Shown here: one piece after another, positions 5,233-6,054 of the stretch
Layout of the letters: each line of letters opens with the position of its first letter
How positions within the stretch are numbered: the first letter of the stretch is position 1
Source of the DNA: Candidatus Saganbacteria bacterium
GTDB lineage: Bacteria; Margulisbacteria; WOR-1; O2-12-FULL-45-9; XYB2-FULL-48-7
NCBI GenBank assembly: GCA_020051815.1
Contig: JAGVQF010000103.1
Coordinates: forward strand, 1-6,054
Reading direction: 5' to 3'
Length of the DNA stretch: 6,054 bases
Notes under the pieces: generated by a model
What the model saw: the letters and a program-made list of their open reading frames with translations, nothing else
Told to the model about the DNA's origin: nothing
Database searches by the model: none
Made by a program: the position numbers and the translations under genes

Positions 5233-6054
5233 ATGACCAAAGAAGAAGAAAGGCACGAAGCGTACAAGCGCACGGTGGCGCTGGTGGTGGCGGTGATAGT
5301 CATGATCCTGTCATTCCTGATCATCCGGCCGTTTTTGATCGCTATTCTTTCGGCGGCGGCCCTCTCGTACATCTTTTATCCCTTTTACCTGACGATGCTC
5401 AAATATCTGCCCAAAAAAGTCCGGGCCAAGGAGATAGGCGCGCTCTTTACCTGCCTGGTCATCATCCTGATCGTGCTGGTGCCGACAACTTTTGTGACAA
5501 TTTTCCTCTCTTATGAGATCAAGGACGGCTATCTCTTCCTGCAGGAATTCTTCAAATCAAATCAGCCGCTCACCCTGCCGCCGATCTTGAACCAGTGGTC
5601 CGGCTACCTGCCGCAATTTAAGGAGATCGTGACCGAGCTGGGCACCCAGACGCTGGGCATTTTGCAGAGCGTTTTGAAGGGGATCCCGAATGTTATCCTT
5701 TCTATCTTTATCACCATTTTCTCGATCTATTATTTCTTAAAACACGGCAAGGACCTTTACAATTTTTTCTCCGACCTTTTTCCCCTGCCGGAGGGGCGCT
5801 ACAAGCAGATGATCGCCCGCTTCGACGATCTCTCGCGCGGCATGATCATGGGGCAGGTTGTGGTGGGGATCATCCAGGGTATCCTGGCCTGGGCCGGCTT
5901 TTATTTTCTCGGCGTGCCCAACCCGATACTTTGGGGCTTTTTTACCGCGATCATTTCGATCATCCCTTTGCTTGGCGCGGCGCTGGTCTGGGTCCCGATC
6001 ACGATCTATCTGTTTATCCTTGGCTCGGTGAGCGGGGAGTACTGGCGGGCGATC
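5233..6054 (+). CDS. AI-2E family transporter (PerM/YdiK type), 3' end cut by window edge
   Basis: The first 274 codons of an AI-2E family (UPF0118) membrane protein are present; full members usually run about 340-370 residues, so roughly the last quarter lies outside. The order matches the family: a short charged N-terminus (MTKEEERHEAYKR), paired membrane segments at about 15-31 and 33-52, a third at 70-94, a soluble stretch with amphipathic helices (95-150), a segment at 151-170 (IFSIYYFLKHG), then the conserved core: SRGMIMGQVVVGIIQG (201-216), GVPNPILWGFFTAIISIIPLLG (227-248) and ALVWVP (250-255). Members have been linked to autoinducer-2 export, Na+/H+ antiport and other substrates, so the real cargo is unknown. 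It is divergently transcribed from pabB through a shared promoter region, with no functional link implied by the sequence. Confidence 0.93.
   Translation, partial: MTKEEERHEAYKRTVALVVAVIVMILSFLIIRPFLIAILSAAALSYIFYPFYLTMLKYLPKKVRAKEIGALFTCLVIILIVLVPTTFVTIFLSYEIKDGYLFLQEFFKSNQPLTLPPILNQWSGYLPQFKEIVTELGTQTLGILQSVLKGIPNVILSIFITIFSIYYFLKHGKDLYNFFSDLFPLPEGRYKQMIARFDDLSRGMIMGQVVVGIIQGILAWAGFYFLGVPNPILWGFFTAIISIIPLLGAALVWVPITIYLFILGSVSGEYWRAI

Overview
The window is a gene-dense piece of a bacterial chromosome with mixed, roughly half-GC composition. It holds seven protein genes (two cut by the window edges), and no gap without a gene exceeds about 130 bases. All gene families are housekeeping or widespread: methionine sulfoxide reductase, a glyoxalase-II-like hydrolase, a K+ channel RCK subunit, an APC-type permease, aminodeoxychorismate synthase and an AI-2E family exporter. 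Nothing fixes the taxon. The short PabB and the abundance of GC-rich palindromic repeats would fit an environmental or uncultured bacterial lineage, but that is a weak guess.

Layout: bases 1-1511 form a leftward operon, ktrA-like RCK protein, then MBL-fold hydrolase, then msrB (cut at base 1). The genes are 26 and 7 bases apart, and the operon is driven by a good sigma70-type promoter at 1520-1549. This promoter sits so close to the ktrA start that the message should be nearly leaderless. Bases 1565-2063 hold a DUF559/Vsr-like endonuclease gene bracketed by two inverted copies of a palindromic repeat, which looks like a small mobile or selfish element. Its reading frame runs through the right-hand repeat and stops one base before a rightward KimA-like permease gene (2084-4078). 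The permease gene overlaps, tail to tail by 12 bases, a leftward pabB (4067-5149).

pabB carries a third, solo copy of the same palindromic repeat (4862-4914), translated in frame as an extra loop of about 18 residues. It also carries a four-unit 7-base tandem repeat near its 3' end. Between pabB and a rightward AI-2E family transporter gene (5233 to the window end) lies a compact, nearly symmetrical divergent promoter with two extended -10 boxes facing away from each other.

Functional themes: (1) potassium handling, with an RCK regulatory subunit and a KimA-like probable K+ importer divergently arranged but separated by the endonuclease element; (2) folate (p-aminobenzoate) synthesis by PabB; (3) oxidative or aldehyde stress via MsrB and the MBL hydrolase. 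The most notable pattern is the relationship between the three repeat copies. Two of them flank an endonuclease gene and one is a solo insertion inside an essential-type coding sequence. This suggests an endonuclease-linked palindromic element family that can be tolerated inside proteins.
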